A stretch of 64,000 bases of DNA from JAAYEA01 sp012689325 (GTDB lineage Bacteria; Chloroflexota; Anaerolineae; JAAYEA01), in the NCBI GenBank assembly GCA_036841525.1, contig DAITVZ010000004.1, positions 1 to 64,000 on the forward strand, read 5' to 3'. A program made the position numbers and the translations under genes. Below, one piece after another: positions 52,299 to 61,100 of the stretch (position 1 is its first letter; the number at the start of each line of letters is the position of its first letter). A model generated the notes under the pieces. The model saw only the letters and a list, made by a program, of their open reading frames with translations. It had not been told where the DNA came from and did not search any database.

Positions 52299-52871
52299 CT
52301 AGAACTCTCCCGTGTGGTCCACCAGATACAGCACCAGCTCGGCCACATCGAGCGTCCGGCCATCATGCATGATGGCATAGTCCTTGTGCACGAATTCGTT
52401 CCGGAACCCCTGGTTCTCGAAGGCCTTGACCACCTGGGGCTGGTCCGTGGGCACCAAGGCGATGAGCTGATGCAGCCCTACCTTGCGGGCGATGTCTATG
52501 GCGGTGCGGATCATCAGCGTGCCGATGCCCCGCCGACGAAACTCGCGATCCAAAAAGAGGCGCACCCAGCCGACGTGCTGCTGAAACTTGGCCCCGAAGT
52601 GGATGGTGGCCTGCCCGACGATGCGGTCGTTGACTTCGACGACCACGGGAAAGACCCGGCTCAGGTCGCGTTGCTGCACCCAGCACTCGATGATCGTCCG
52701 ATCCGGAGGCTCGCTGCGAAAACGCTCCAGGTCATCCGGCGTGGCCCGCGAGAACATCTCGTACAGCCGGTCGGCATCGCCATCGGCCAGGGGACGCAAC
52801 AGAACGCGTAAGCCTTCGGGCAGCACTTTCAATTGGCGAAAGCGCGCCAACTGCACCCACATCTCGGCCAT
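52299..52871 (-). CDS. GNAT family N-acetyltransferase
   Basis: A 190-residue acetyltransferase. The acetyl-CoA-binding motif is FLDREFRRRGIGTLMIRTA (QxxGxG/A type), preceded by VGWVRLFL and followed by KAFENQGFRNEF. It probably acetylates a small molecule or a protein with acetyl-CoA. Its place between acsE and the DUF166 gene suggests a link to the pathway that makes acetyl-CoA, for instance feedback acetylation of an acs enzyme; this is speculation. Two strong hairpins separate it from acsE, so it may be differently expressed. Confidence 0.85.
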   Translation of the reverse strand: MAEMWVQLARFRQLKVLPEGLRVLLRPLADGDADRLYEMFSRATPDDLERFRSEPPDRTIIECWVQQRDLSRVFPVVVEVNDRIVGQATIHFGAKFQQHVGWVRLFLDREFRRRGIGTLMIRTAIDIARKVGLHQLIALVPTDQPQVVKAFENQGFRNEFVHKDYAIMHDGRTLDVAELVLYLVDHTGEF

Positions 52872-52895
52872 AGAACCTCCCTATTAGGCGCTGAG

Positions 52896-52923
52896 GGAGG
52901 ACAGGAGGACTTCCCTGTCCTCC
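52896..52923 (-). promoter_or_regulatory. Hairpin upstream of the GNAT gene
   Basis: A 10-base stem (GGAGGACAGG/CCTGTCCTCC), no T-run, 25 bases before the GNAT start. It may be an mRNA-processing or attenuation element. Confidence 0.45.
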
Positions 52924-52958
52924 AAAGACAATACGCAAGACAACAGACACTGATTCGC

Positions 52959-52982
52959 GGCGCGCCCCCGCGGGGGCGCGCC
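52959..52982. terminator. Perfect 24-base GC palindrome after acsE
   Basis: Bases 52959-52970 are exactly complementary to 52971-52982 (all G/C). It sits 15 bases beyond the acsE stop. Without a T-run it may act as a partial terminator or 3'-end protector. Confidence 0.5.
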
Positions 52983-52997
52983 AGTGCAGGCGTCAGC

Positions 52998-53918
52998 CTA
53001 GCGCAGATAGGCGTCGGTGTAGATGACCTTGTTCAGCAAGACTTGGACGGTCTTCCAGATCTCGACCTGCTGCGGGTCGCTCATGTCCACGTCCTCGGGC
53101 TGCAACTGCTCCATGGCTGCCACGCGATCGCTGAGCGTCAGCAGCAAGCGGTTGAAAGCCGAGGATTCGTCGCGCTGCTCGACGACGCGGATGAACTCCT
53201 TGAGGTCCTTGTCCAGCGGGTCGGCGATGACGCAGTCGATCCCCGCGCCCATGAGCATCACCATATAGACGCGGTTGAGCAACGGGCGCATCTCGGCCGG
53301 CACGGCATTGGACACGTTGGAGAGGCCGCCATTGGTGAGCGGGGCGGGATCCCAGGCAAACTTGAGCATCTGCACCGCATTGATGCACTCGGGGCAGTAC
53401 TCCTGGCAACCGGAGACGGTGAGCACCAGCGGGTCGATGATCAGGTCGGTGATGGGAAAGTCCAGCTCGACCATGGCGGGGATCAATCGCTCGATGGCCA
53501 AGTTGACGCGCTCCTCCGCGCTCACCGGGATCAGCCCCTCGGCCATGGTCAGGCCGACCAGCCGGGTGTTGTACTTTTTCGCCAGCGGCGGCACCAGGGC
53601 CAGGCGCTCGGCCTTGCAGTCCGTCGAGTTGATGATGGGCTGCGCCTTGGACACCGTCTCGCAGGCCGCCTCGATCGCCATCAGGTTGGTGGTATCGAAG
53701 CAGAGCGGTAGGTCGGTCACCTCTTCGGCGAGCTGGACCAGCCAGGGCAGCACCTCATGCCCCGCCTTTTTGTTCGGGCCGATGTTCAGGTCAATGGCGC
53801 TGGCGCCGGCCGCCTCCATGCGCGCGATCAGGTCGCGGAAATACTTGGCGTCCTTGTTGGCGATCGCTTCCTTGACCCGCGGGGAAATAATGTGGATGTT
53901 CTCGGCGATAATGTACAT
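52998..53918 (-). CDS. acsE: Methyltetrahydrofolate:corrinoid/iron-sulfur protein methyltransferase
   Basis: Transfers the methyl group of methyl-THF to the cobalt of the corrinoid iron-sulfur protein, linking the methyl and carbonyl branches. It is a TIM-barrel of the pterin-binding family with 306 residues, somewhat longer than well-studied AcsE (about 262). Motifs: IAENIHIISPRVKEAI, AIDLNIGPNKKAGHE, LCFDTTNLMAIEAAC, IINSTDCKAERLAL and LIIDPLVLTVSGCQEYC. ATG 53918. It follows the cooC-type gene by 68 bases. Confidence 0.93.
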   Translation of the reverse strand: MYIIAENIHIISPRVKEAIANKDAKYFRDLIARMEAAGASAIDLNIGPNKKAGHEVLPWLVQLAEEVTDLPLCFDTTNLMAIEAACETVSKAQPIINSTDCKAERLALVPPLAKKYNTRLVGLTMAEGLIPVSAEERVNLAIERLIPAMVELDFPITDLIIDPLVLTVSGCQEYCPECINAVQMLKFAWDPAPLTNGGLSNVSNAVPAEMRPLLNRVYMVMLMGAGIDCVIADPLDKDLKEFIRVVEQRDESSAFNRLLLTLSDRVAAMEQLQPEDVDMSDPQQVEIWKTVQVLLNKVIYTDAYLR

Positions 53919-53986
53919 GGCCCCTCTCCTCCTATCCTCTTGTAGACCCTCATAACCTTTCGGCGTCCTGGAGCGAAGCGCCAGGA

Positions 53987-54772
53987 TCAGGCGCCGTTGA
54001 GCAAGCGGGCCGCGATGCCATACACCGCGCGGACCACCGGCGCATCGGCGGGCAGCTCGATCAGCGGCTGCCCATTCATCTCGTATTCGGACATCAGGGG
54101 GTCGGTGGGGATCGTGCCCACCAACTCGATACCCAAGCGGCCCGCCGCCTCGGCCAAAGCCGGCGGCAGGCTCTCCCCGTTCAGCCGGTTGAGCACCAGG
54201 TACATCTTGGCGACGTGGATGTCCAGCCCCGGCACCATCTCGATGATGCGCTCCACGGCGCTCACCCCGCGCTGCGAGGTGTCCGTCACCAAGAGCAGGT
54301 GGTCCACATCGCGGGTGGTGCGGCGGCTGAGATGCTCCATGCCCGCCTCGTTGTCGATCACCACATAATCATAATTACCTGCCATGCGATCGACAATCAC
54401 CCGCATCATCTGGTTGGCCGCGCAATAACAGCCTGGGCCCTCCGGCCGGCCCATGGCCAGCAGGTCCAGGTTATCCCCCTCCACCAGCGCCATCTGGATC
54501 TGGTAGTCGAGGTACTGCTGCTTGCTCATCCCGCCGGGCATGGAGCCCGCCGCTGCTGCGCTGGTCTGGACCTGGTCCAGCATGTCCTCGCGGATATCGC
54601 CGATGGTGCTCTCCAGTTCGAGCCCCAGCACGGCGTTCAGGTTGCTGGAGGGATCGGCGTCGATGGCCAGGATCGAGCCCCGCTGCTTTTCGGCCAGGTA
54701 GCGGATCAGCAGACCCGCCACCGTTGTTTTTCCCGTGCCGCCCTTGCCCGCGACGGCAATCGTCGTCGTCAT
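53987..54772 (-). CDS. CooC/AcsF-type P-loop ATPase for CODH/ACS maturation
   Basis: A 261-residue nickel-insertion ATPase. Deviant Walker A AGKGGTGKTTVAG, switch I LAIDADPSSNLNAVLGLELE, and the CxC metal motif GCYCAANQMM are as in AcsF/CooC. The Walker B-like region is DYVVIDNEAGMEHLSRR. It lies directly after the RACo-type gene (1-base gap), a common arrangement in acetogen clusters. It is expected to use ATP to load nickel into ACS and/or CODH. Confidence 0.92.
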   Translation of the reverse strand: MTTTIAVAGKGGTGKTTVAGLLIRYLAEKQRGSILAIDADPSSNLNAVLGLELESTIGDIREDMLDQVQTSAAAAGSMPGGMSKQQYLDYQIQMALVEGDNLDLLAMGRPEGPGCYCAANQMMRVIVDRMAGNYDYVVIDNEAGMEHLSRRTTRDVDHLLLVTDTSQRGVSAVERIIEMVPGLDIHVAKMYLVLNRLNGESLPPALAEAAGRLGIELVGTIPTDPLMSEYEMNGQPLIELPADAPVVRAVYGIAARLLNGA

Positions 54773-54773
54773 C

Positions 54774-56672
54774 TCAATCTCCCGCCTGCGCCTCCAGGCG
54801 TTGTTGCACCGTGGGGAACAGGGATTCGTCAGTATGCGGCAGGAACATGGCCGCGTTGAATTCGTCGAAAAAGCTGTTGTCCGCCGAAAGCTCCAGGTAG
54901 GTCATCATGTTCGCCACGTTGGTGACCTGTTCCCGCGCCTCGCGCGAAAGCAGCGCCAGGTAGGCGCCGCGCACCGAGGTGTTGCCCAGGTAGTGGAAGG
55001 TCTCCCAGGGCGCGTCGGGCAGCAGGCCGATCTGGATCGCCTTCTCGATATTGATGTATTGCCCAAACGCGCCGCCGATAAAGACCTGCTCCACGTCCGC
55101 GATGGTGAGGCCCACACTGCGCGCCAGCACAGAGAACCCGGCGTAAATCGCCGCCTTGGCGCGCATCAGGTTATCCAGGTCCACATCGGTGATCGCGATA
55201 TCCTGCCCCGTGGCCGAATCGGCGGCCCACACCACCACGTACTCGGGGCCGTGGTCGCCCAGACGGGCGCGCGGCGTGGGCAGGTTGGTGTGGATATTGC
55301 CGCTTTTGTCCACGATGCCGGTGGTGAGCAGCTCGGCCATGATGCCGATGAGGCCGCTGCCGCAGAGGCCGCGCGCCTTTTCGCCCTCCGGGCCGATCAC
55401 CTTGATGGTTGGCTCGTAGGTATGCGGGTCGATCCACACTTCCTCGATGGCGCCCTGCGTGGCGCGCATGCCATGCAGCACGCCCGCGCCTTCAAAGGCC
55501 GGGCCGGCCGAGCAGGCGCAGGTGACCAGCCAGGTGCAATCGCCCATGACGATCTCGCCGTTGGTGCCCACGTCGATAAAGAGCGTCAGCTTGTCGGTCT
55601 CGTGCAGCCCCGAGCTAAGCACGCCGGCCGTGATATCCGCGCCCACATAGCTGGCCACCCCCGGCAACGAATCCACCGTGGCGTCGGGACAGAGGTTCAG
55701 CCCCAGCGCGGCGGCGCGCAGCGTCGGCAGGTGGTTGATCGTGGGCACAAAGGGCACCAGCCGGATCGGCTCGGGTTGCAGCCCCGCAAAGAGGTGCATC
55801 ATGGTCGAGTTGGCCGCTACCACGGCGCGATAGATCTCTTGCGGCGCGATGCCCGCTTGGGCCGCCACCTGGTCCAACAGGCGGTTCAGCGTACCCACCA
55901 CCAGTCCTTGTAGCTCGACCAGGCCCTTGCCTTTCTCCTCGCCCTTGCCCTTGGAGGCATAGATGATGCGCGAGATCACGTCCTCGCCCCGGGCGATCTG
56001 CCCATTATACTCGGCGGCCATGGCCTGGACCTCGCCGGTATGGAGGTCCACCAGCCAGACCACGTTGGTGGTGGTGCCGATGTCGATGGCTACGCCCCAG
56101 AGCGCTTCCAGGTGCTCGCCAGGGAGCACGTCCACCAGCCGCGGCGGCCCTGCCGGGGCGTCCCAGCGATCCAGCTCCACCACGGCGGTCACGGTCCACT
56201 CGCCCTCGCGCAGCGCCGACTGCAGCCGGCGCAACACCGGCAGCTCGGCCACCAGCCCTTCGACCTGGTACTGCTTGGCCAGCTCGCGCCTTAGCCGGGA
56301 CCAGTCGTCGGTCTGATCGTCCAGCGAGGGCTCTTTCATCGTCACCACGTACTTGCGCAGGGGCTGGCTGAGCTGCGCGTCATAGCCGAAAGGCACCTCG
56401 ACCTTGCGCGCCGTCTTGTCCGTCTGCAGCTTGCGCTCGATCTTTTGCGGCGGAACATAGATGGTGGCGTCGCTCTTGACGGTCGCCTGGCAGGCCAGCG
56501 CATAGCCCGCCGCCAGGTCCTCCGCCGAAAAGCGGCGGTTGGGCGGGCGGTCCACGCTGCCCTCGCGCACGATCACCGTGCAGCGGCCGCAGCGACCTTG
56601 CCCGCCGCAAGGCAGCCCCAACTCGATGCCGGCGGCCTGCGCCGCATCCGCGATGAGCGTGCCCTCGGACAC
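54774..56672 (-). CDS. Reductive activator of the corrinoid protein (RACo/AcsV-like; ferredoxin plus ASKHA ATPase)
   Basis: Uses ATP to drive reduction of inactive Co(II) corrinoid protein to Co(I). An N-terminal [2Fe-2S] domain has LPCGGQGRCGRCTVIV and a later Cys in YALACQA. A linker region is followed by the ASKHA ATPase: VAIDIGTTTNVVWLVDL, FIDVGTNGEIVMGD, CSAGPAFEGAG and GLCGSGLIGIMAELL. The end given here is GTG 56672 (632 residues). Upstream codons, however, encode ATYTIRFEPQDRTVQV, the usual first strands of this ferredoxin domain. No ATG, GTG or TTG lies before that stretch, so the true start may be a rare codon (ATC 56720 or CTG 56726, with GGGGG upstream). Confidence 0.92.
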   Translation of the reverse strand: MSEGTLIADAAQAAGIELGLPCGGQGRCGRCTVIVREGSVDRPPNRRFSAEDLAAGYALACQATVKSDATIYVPPQKIERKLQTDKTARKVEVPFGYDAQLSQPLRKYVVTMKEPSLDDQTDDWSRLRRELAKQYQVEGLVAELPVLRRLQSALREGEWTVTAVVELDRWDAPAGPPRLVDVLPGEHLEALWGVAIDIGTTTNVVWLVDLHTGEVQAMAAEYNGQIARGEDVISRIIYASKGKGEEKGKGLVELQGLVVGTLNRLLDQVAAQAGIAPQEIYRAVVAANSTMMHLFAGLQPEPIRLVPFVPTINHLPTLRAAALGLNLCPDATVDSLPGVASYVGADITAGVLSSGLHETDKLTLFIDVGTNGEIVMGDCTWLVTCACSAGPAFEGAGVLHGMRATQGAIEEVWIDPHTYEPTIKVIGPEGEKARGLCGSGLIGIMAELLTTGIVDKSGNIHTNLPTPRARLGDHGPEYVVVWAADSATGQDIAITDVDLDNLMRAKAAIYAGFSVLARSVGLTIADVEQVFIGGAFGQYINIEKAIQIGLLPDAPWETFHYLGNTSVRGAYLALLSREAREQVTNVANMMTYLELSADNSFFDEFNAAMFLPHTDESLFPTVQQRLEAQAGD

Positions 56673-56782
56673 CTGGACGGTGCGATCTTGAGGCTCGAAA
56701 CGAATCGTGTACGTGGCGATAACCAGCCCCCGTTCAGGTCGCCACCCCGCCAGTCCTCCGGCGGGGCGGCACGGATACCAGG

Positions 56783-56812
56783 GCGTACCCCGACGTGGCC
56801 GCCGGGGTACGC
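56783..56812. promoter_or_regulatory. Hairpin between acsC and the RACo-type gene
   Basis: A 10-base stem (GCGTACCCCG/CGGGGTACGC) with a 10-base loop, 16 bases beyond the acsC stop, no T-run; probable 3'-end or processing hairpin. Confidence 0.45.
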
Positions 56813-56827
56813 GACCCTTGCCCTATT

Positions 56828-58180
56828 CTACAACGTTTCCCAGACTTTGATATAACGCGGGATATCCACCGCCTCGCGCGGGCCGACCATGATCTTCCAG
56901 CCCGGCAATTCCTCCTCGATCTCGCCTAGCAGGATCGAGACGTGGCCGGGGATGACCAGCTTGCGGTGCTTGATCTTGTCCGCGATGCCGCTGGTTTTGA
57001 CCGCCTTGGCGATGCGCTCGGCGTCGAACTTGCCCGCGGCCCACGCCGTGAGCACGCTCATGCCCTCCGCATCGGCCACCAGCAGCCAGCCCGGCACGCC
57101 GCTGCCCGAGATCTCGTTGGCGACGGCAAAGTAGGTGATGCTAAAGTTGGTGGTGATATACGCCGGCGAATCCGCCGTCGGCTTGCCGATCTCGTACAGC
57201 CCCGGCTGCACCTGGATGGGCGTCTGCGGGTCGGTGTAGAGGTTCTCGCGCAGCGCCAGCAGCGGGTAGATCGTTGCCGGGCTGAAGCGATCCAGCACCA
57301 CGAGCCCGGCATACTTGGCGATGGCTTGCGCCGCCGCCATGGCCTCCAGGCCCTCGTCGTCCACGGACTCACCGGGGAAGCTGATCATCGGGTAGCCCAC
57401 GGCGCGCAGGTTGTTCTTGAGCGCCAGGCGGCGCAGTTGCGTCTGCTTGGCCAGCGAAACCGCCAGGTCGCGCGCGCCGTGATCCAGCACGATATCCTCG
57501 ACCCCCGCCGCCTTGACCTTGTTGGAAAGGTCGATGAGGACGTCCAGGTATTCCTCGCGGATGGCCAGGGGAGCCTTGGCTTCCTTGGCCACCTTGGCAT
57601 AGGCCTCCCAGTTATCCGCCGTCGCCGCATAGAGCAGCGGGGTGACCTTGGCGGCCGTGGCCGCCTTGACGCCCTCGGCCATCACCGCGGGATCGCCGGC
57701 GATGAGGATGAGCGGGCGAGTGGCGGTCTCTAGCACCGCTTGCACGGCGCCGGCGAACTTGGGACCGTCTCCCGTGGCCTCGATGGCCAGCCCATCCACG
57801 GCGAGATGCATGCCCACGTATTCCACCGTATAGTCGGCGATTGCTTTCGCCTGCGCCTTGAGCTGATCCAAGGGCAGATCATCGCGAAGCCGCACAAAGA
57901 GGCCCGGCTTGTTGAAAAAGCGCTTCTCGTGGCGGAACATGACCGTCTCGTTGCCCACCTTGACCTCGTGCCCATCGGCGCCCAGCGAGATTAGCCGGAT
58001 CGGAGGCTGCGAGGCAGCCTCCAACTTGGCCTTGGAATCCTCCGAGACGTATGGGCAGGCCGACAGCTCGGCTTGTTTGGCCGCCAGCTTCATGGCAAAG
58101 GCCAGGCAGGTCGGATAGCCACACTCTTTGCAGTTGGTGCGCGGGAGCAGCTTGTAGATCTCTAGTCCTGAAAGAGCCAT
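56828..58180 (-). CDS. acsC: Corrinoid/iron-sulfur protein large subunit (acetyl-CoA synthase complex gamma)
   Basis: Carries the cobamide and a [4Fe-4S] cluster that keeps cobalt reduced; receives the methyl group from AcsE and passes it to acetyl-CoA synthase. It has 450 residues. The N-terminal cluster motif is LPRTNCKECGYPTCLAFAMK with Cys17, 20, 25 and 42. The TIM-barrel (about 60-310) has ILIAGDPAVMAEG and VLDHGARDLAVS. The C-terminal cobamide-binding domain contains SGSGVPGWLLVADAEGMSVL. It starts 7 bases after the acsB-acsD fusion, whose C-terminal half encodes its partner subunit. Confidence 0.96.
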   Translation of the reverse strand: MALSGLEIYKLLPRTNCKECGYPTCLAFAMKLAAKQAELSACPYVSEDSKAKLEAASQPPIRLISLGADGHEVKVGNETVMFRHEKRFFNKPGLFVRLRDDLPLDQLKAQAKAIADYTVEYVGMHLAVDGLAIEATGDGPKFAGAVQAVLETATRPLILIAGDPAVMAEGVKAATAAKVTPLLYAATADNWEAYAKVAKEAKAPLAIREEYLDVLIDLSNKVKAAGVEDIVLDHGARDLAVSLAKQTQLRRLALKNNLRAVGYPMISFPGESVDDEGLEAMAAAQAIAKYAGLVVLDRFSPATIYPLLALRENLYTDPQTPIQVQPGLYEIGKPTADSPAYITTNFSITYFAVANEISGSGVPGWLLVADAEGMSVLTAWAAGKFDAERIAKAVKTSGIADKIKHRKLVIPGHVSILLGEIEEELPGWKIMVGPREAVDIPRYIKVWETL

Positions 58181-58187
58181 GTCGCTT

Positions 58188-61100
58188 CTAACCTCCTTGG
58201 TTCTGCCCGGCCACGAGTTGGTCGATCATCGCTTGCACGCGGCTCACCGCAGTGGGGTGCCGCAGCGCGATCAGGTCCGCCGCCGATTCGACGAGCGCGG
58301 ACGCGGTGACGGTCTCCCAGTTGATGGCGCGCTCTTTCCAATCGCCCCAGGCGGCCGGCACGCCCTCGCCAACCTTGTTCTCCTTCTGTCGCCAGGCTTC
58401 ATAGCCGACGGTGACGATCATGGGGAGTTGGGTCATCTTGTCGCCGGTGAGCGCGGCCACGCGCAGCCGCTCCATCACCGAGTAGCCGTATTCCAGGCCA
58501 TAGCCCACCGCCGCGCAGGTTGGGTCCATGACGATGCGATCCAGCGGGATGCCCATGTCGCTGATCAGGATGTTCAACTGCTTGGCCAGGTTGACATCCA
58601 TGGCCGTGCTGGCGATCACCAGGTGATCGTTGGCCAGGGCGGCGGCGACGATGGTGCGATAGTTCTTTTCCTCGCACTTGCCCAAGACCAGGCGCTCGCC
58701 TTTGCCCTCCTCCGCGACGGCCACCAGCAGCTCGTTATCCAGCTCGGTCTGGCCGGGGCCGTAGACGATCAGCGGGAGCCCGGTGGCGCCCAGCACCTTG
58801 CGCACGACGGCGCGGGCATTGGCGGCCGTATTGGGCTGCCCATCGGCCAGGGTGGCGCTGAGCTGCAGCACGATGGCCGAGGCGCCCTTGGCCTCCGCGG
58901 CCTTGGCCCACGTCCCCGGATCGTTCAGCGCTTCGCCCCAGGCCTCCATCAGCAGCGGCGACCAGTCCTCCGGCTTTTTGTCGGCGATCTCGATGGCCAC
59001 CGCCGGGCGATGGGGCATCTTGCCCTCATAGAACAGGTAGGACAGCGTGTCATGCCCGCCCAGGGTCAGCGTCTTGGTGCGGGTGCCACCCTGGGCCGCC
59101 GTGGCGCCCAACGTGATCTCCAGCACCTTGCCCGTCCACTTTTCCTTGGCCAGCTCGACGCCCGCCTTGGGATCCTTGATCCAGGGGGCCGCCACCGGCG
59201 CCGGACGCTCCTTCTTGGGCGCCGGGGCAGGCGCGGCCTCCACCGGCGCGGCGGGCTCCTCGGCCTTGGCTTCGGCCACCGGCGCGGGCGCTGTGGGCGC
59301 GGGCGCCGCGGCGGCCGCGCCTGGCGCAGCGGCCGGAGCGGGCACGGTGCCGCCCAGCTCGCGCAGCGCCGCCATCAGCGCGCCGCGCAGCTTGTCCACG
59401 ATGATCTCGGCGCTCATCTCGGCGACGGCGCGCAGGTCCACGTTAGCGGCAACCGGGGCCGCTGGCGCCGGGGCGACGGCCGGCTTGGCCGGCTCCACGG
59501 GCGCCGCGGGAGCGGCCGGCTCAGGCTTGACCTCAGTCTTGGGCGCCGGGGCCGGAGAAGCCGCCGCCTTGACGGGCTCTGGAGCTGGCGCTGCCGGCGC
59601 GGGGGCCGCATGGGCCACGGGCGCGGCCGGGGCAGCCGCCGCCGAGGCCGCAGGCTTGGCCTCGGCCACAGCCACGGCCTCGGCTTCGGCGGCAGCTTCC
59701 GCCTGGGCCGCCATGGAAGGCATGGCCAGGGCCGGGTGCTCGTGTTCCTTCAGCCAACTGACCAACTCTTCCACCGTGGTCACGGCGCGGCCATCGGCGA
59801 TCCGGCTGACCAGATCGGGGTCGCCCTCGCGTTCGGCCACCGTCTTGAGCTCCTCGGCCATGCTATCCTTCAGGTTGGCCGACATCCAGACGACGCGCTT
59901 GAACCCGCCATCGGCCGAGATGAACTTGGGGCTGAGCAGGTAATACTTGCCCACGCCCATCATGCCAGGGCTCTGGATGCCGCCGCCAGCGATGCCCGCC
60001 AGCGTGGAGAAAGCCATGCCCGCCGGGGTCATGCCCGCGTCCTCACGGCTGACGACCATCACGCCGTTGGCTTCGGGCACGAACATGACGATGCACTCGA
60101 AGCAGCCGCAGGCCGTCATCGGGTTGTTCATGATCGAGTAGAGCGAGACCTCCGGCACCGAGCCGTGCGAGGCGTGCTTGGCATACTCATTCGTCCCTTC
60201 CCAATAGCCCACGACGGGGTTGGTGCAGGTTCCCTTGATGATCGGCTGGTTGGGGCCGGTGGGGTTGATCTCGTAGCTGGCCTTGCAGTCCAGCCAGTTA
60301 TAGGCGCCGCACAGGCCCAACCGCTGCGGCGAGACGACGCAGACGTGGTTCGGCGCGAAGGACTGGCAGAGGATGCAGGAGTAAAAGGTGTCCACCGACT
60401 CGTCGGTCATATCCGCCAGGCGGCGGTTGCGATAGTCGTAAGCTTCGCGCGCCTTGTGCAGCCACTCCGCATGGGCCTTGGGATCGGTGATGATCTTGAT
60501 CTGCACCTTGTCCACGATGGCGCCGAAATCGGCGTGGAAGCGGGCGTGCAGGATATCGCCGATGTGGCGCAGGCGAAAGCCCTTGGCGTAGGCGTTCTTG
60601 GAGATGCGCATCCAGACGATGTCACGCTGCCCGATATGCTGGATGCCCGAGGCGCCGTTGATGAAATAGTGCAACTGGCGCTCCAGCACCGGCTCAAAGT
60701 CGAGCTGCATCTTGCGCCCGGCCACCTCCACCAGGATGCCCAGGTCCACGCTGGAGCCCTCGCGCATCTCTTCCAGCGGCGGGCCGATCACCTGGATGTC
60801 GCCGTCCTTGACCTCCTCCATCGGCGCCATGCGCAGGTACTCGAACGCGCGGCTGTTCTTGCCGCCGTGTTCGATATACATGTCGGCGCGGCGCACCACC
60901 TCGCCCTCAAAGGCCGAGCCGTAGGGCACAGGCACGGGCACCTCGGTGATCTTGAGCTTGACCCCGCGCACCTCGATGCATTTCTGCACCAACTGCTCGG
61001 CGCGTTCCAGGTCGTCCTGGCCGGGGATCTCGTTGAAGGGCATCGAGATCACGTGCTCGTAGCGGGTCACGCCGGTGGGCAGGATCTGCGGGATCACGGT

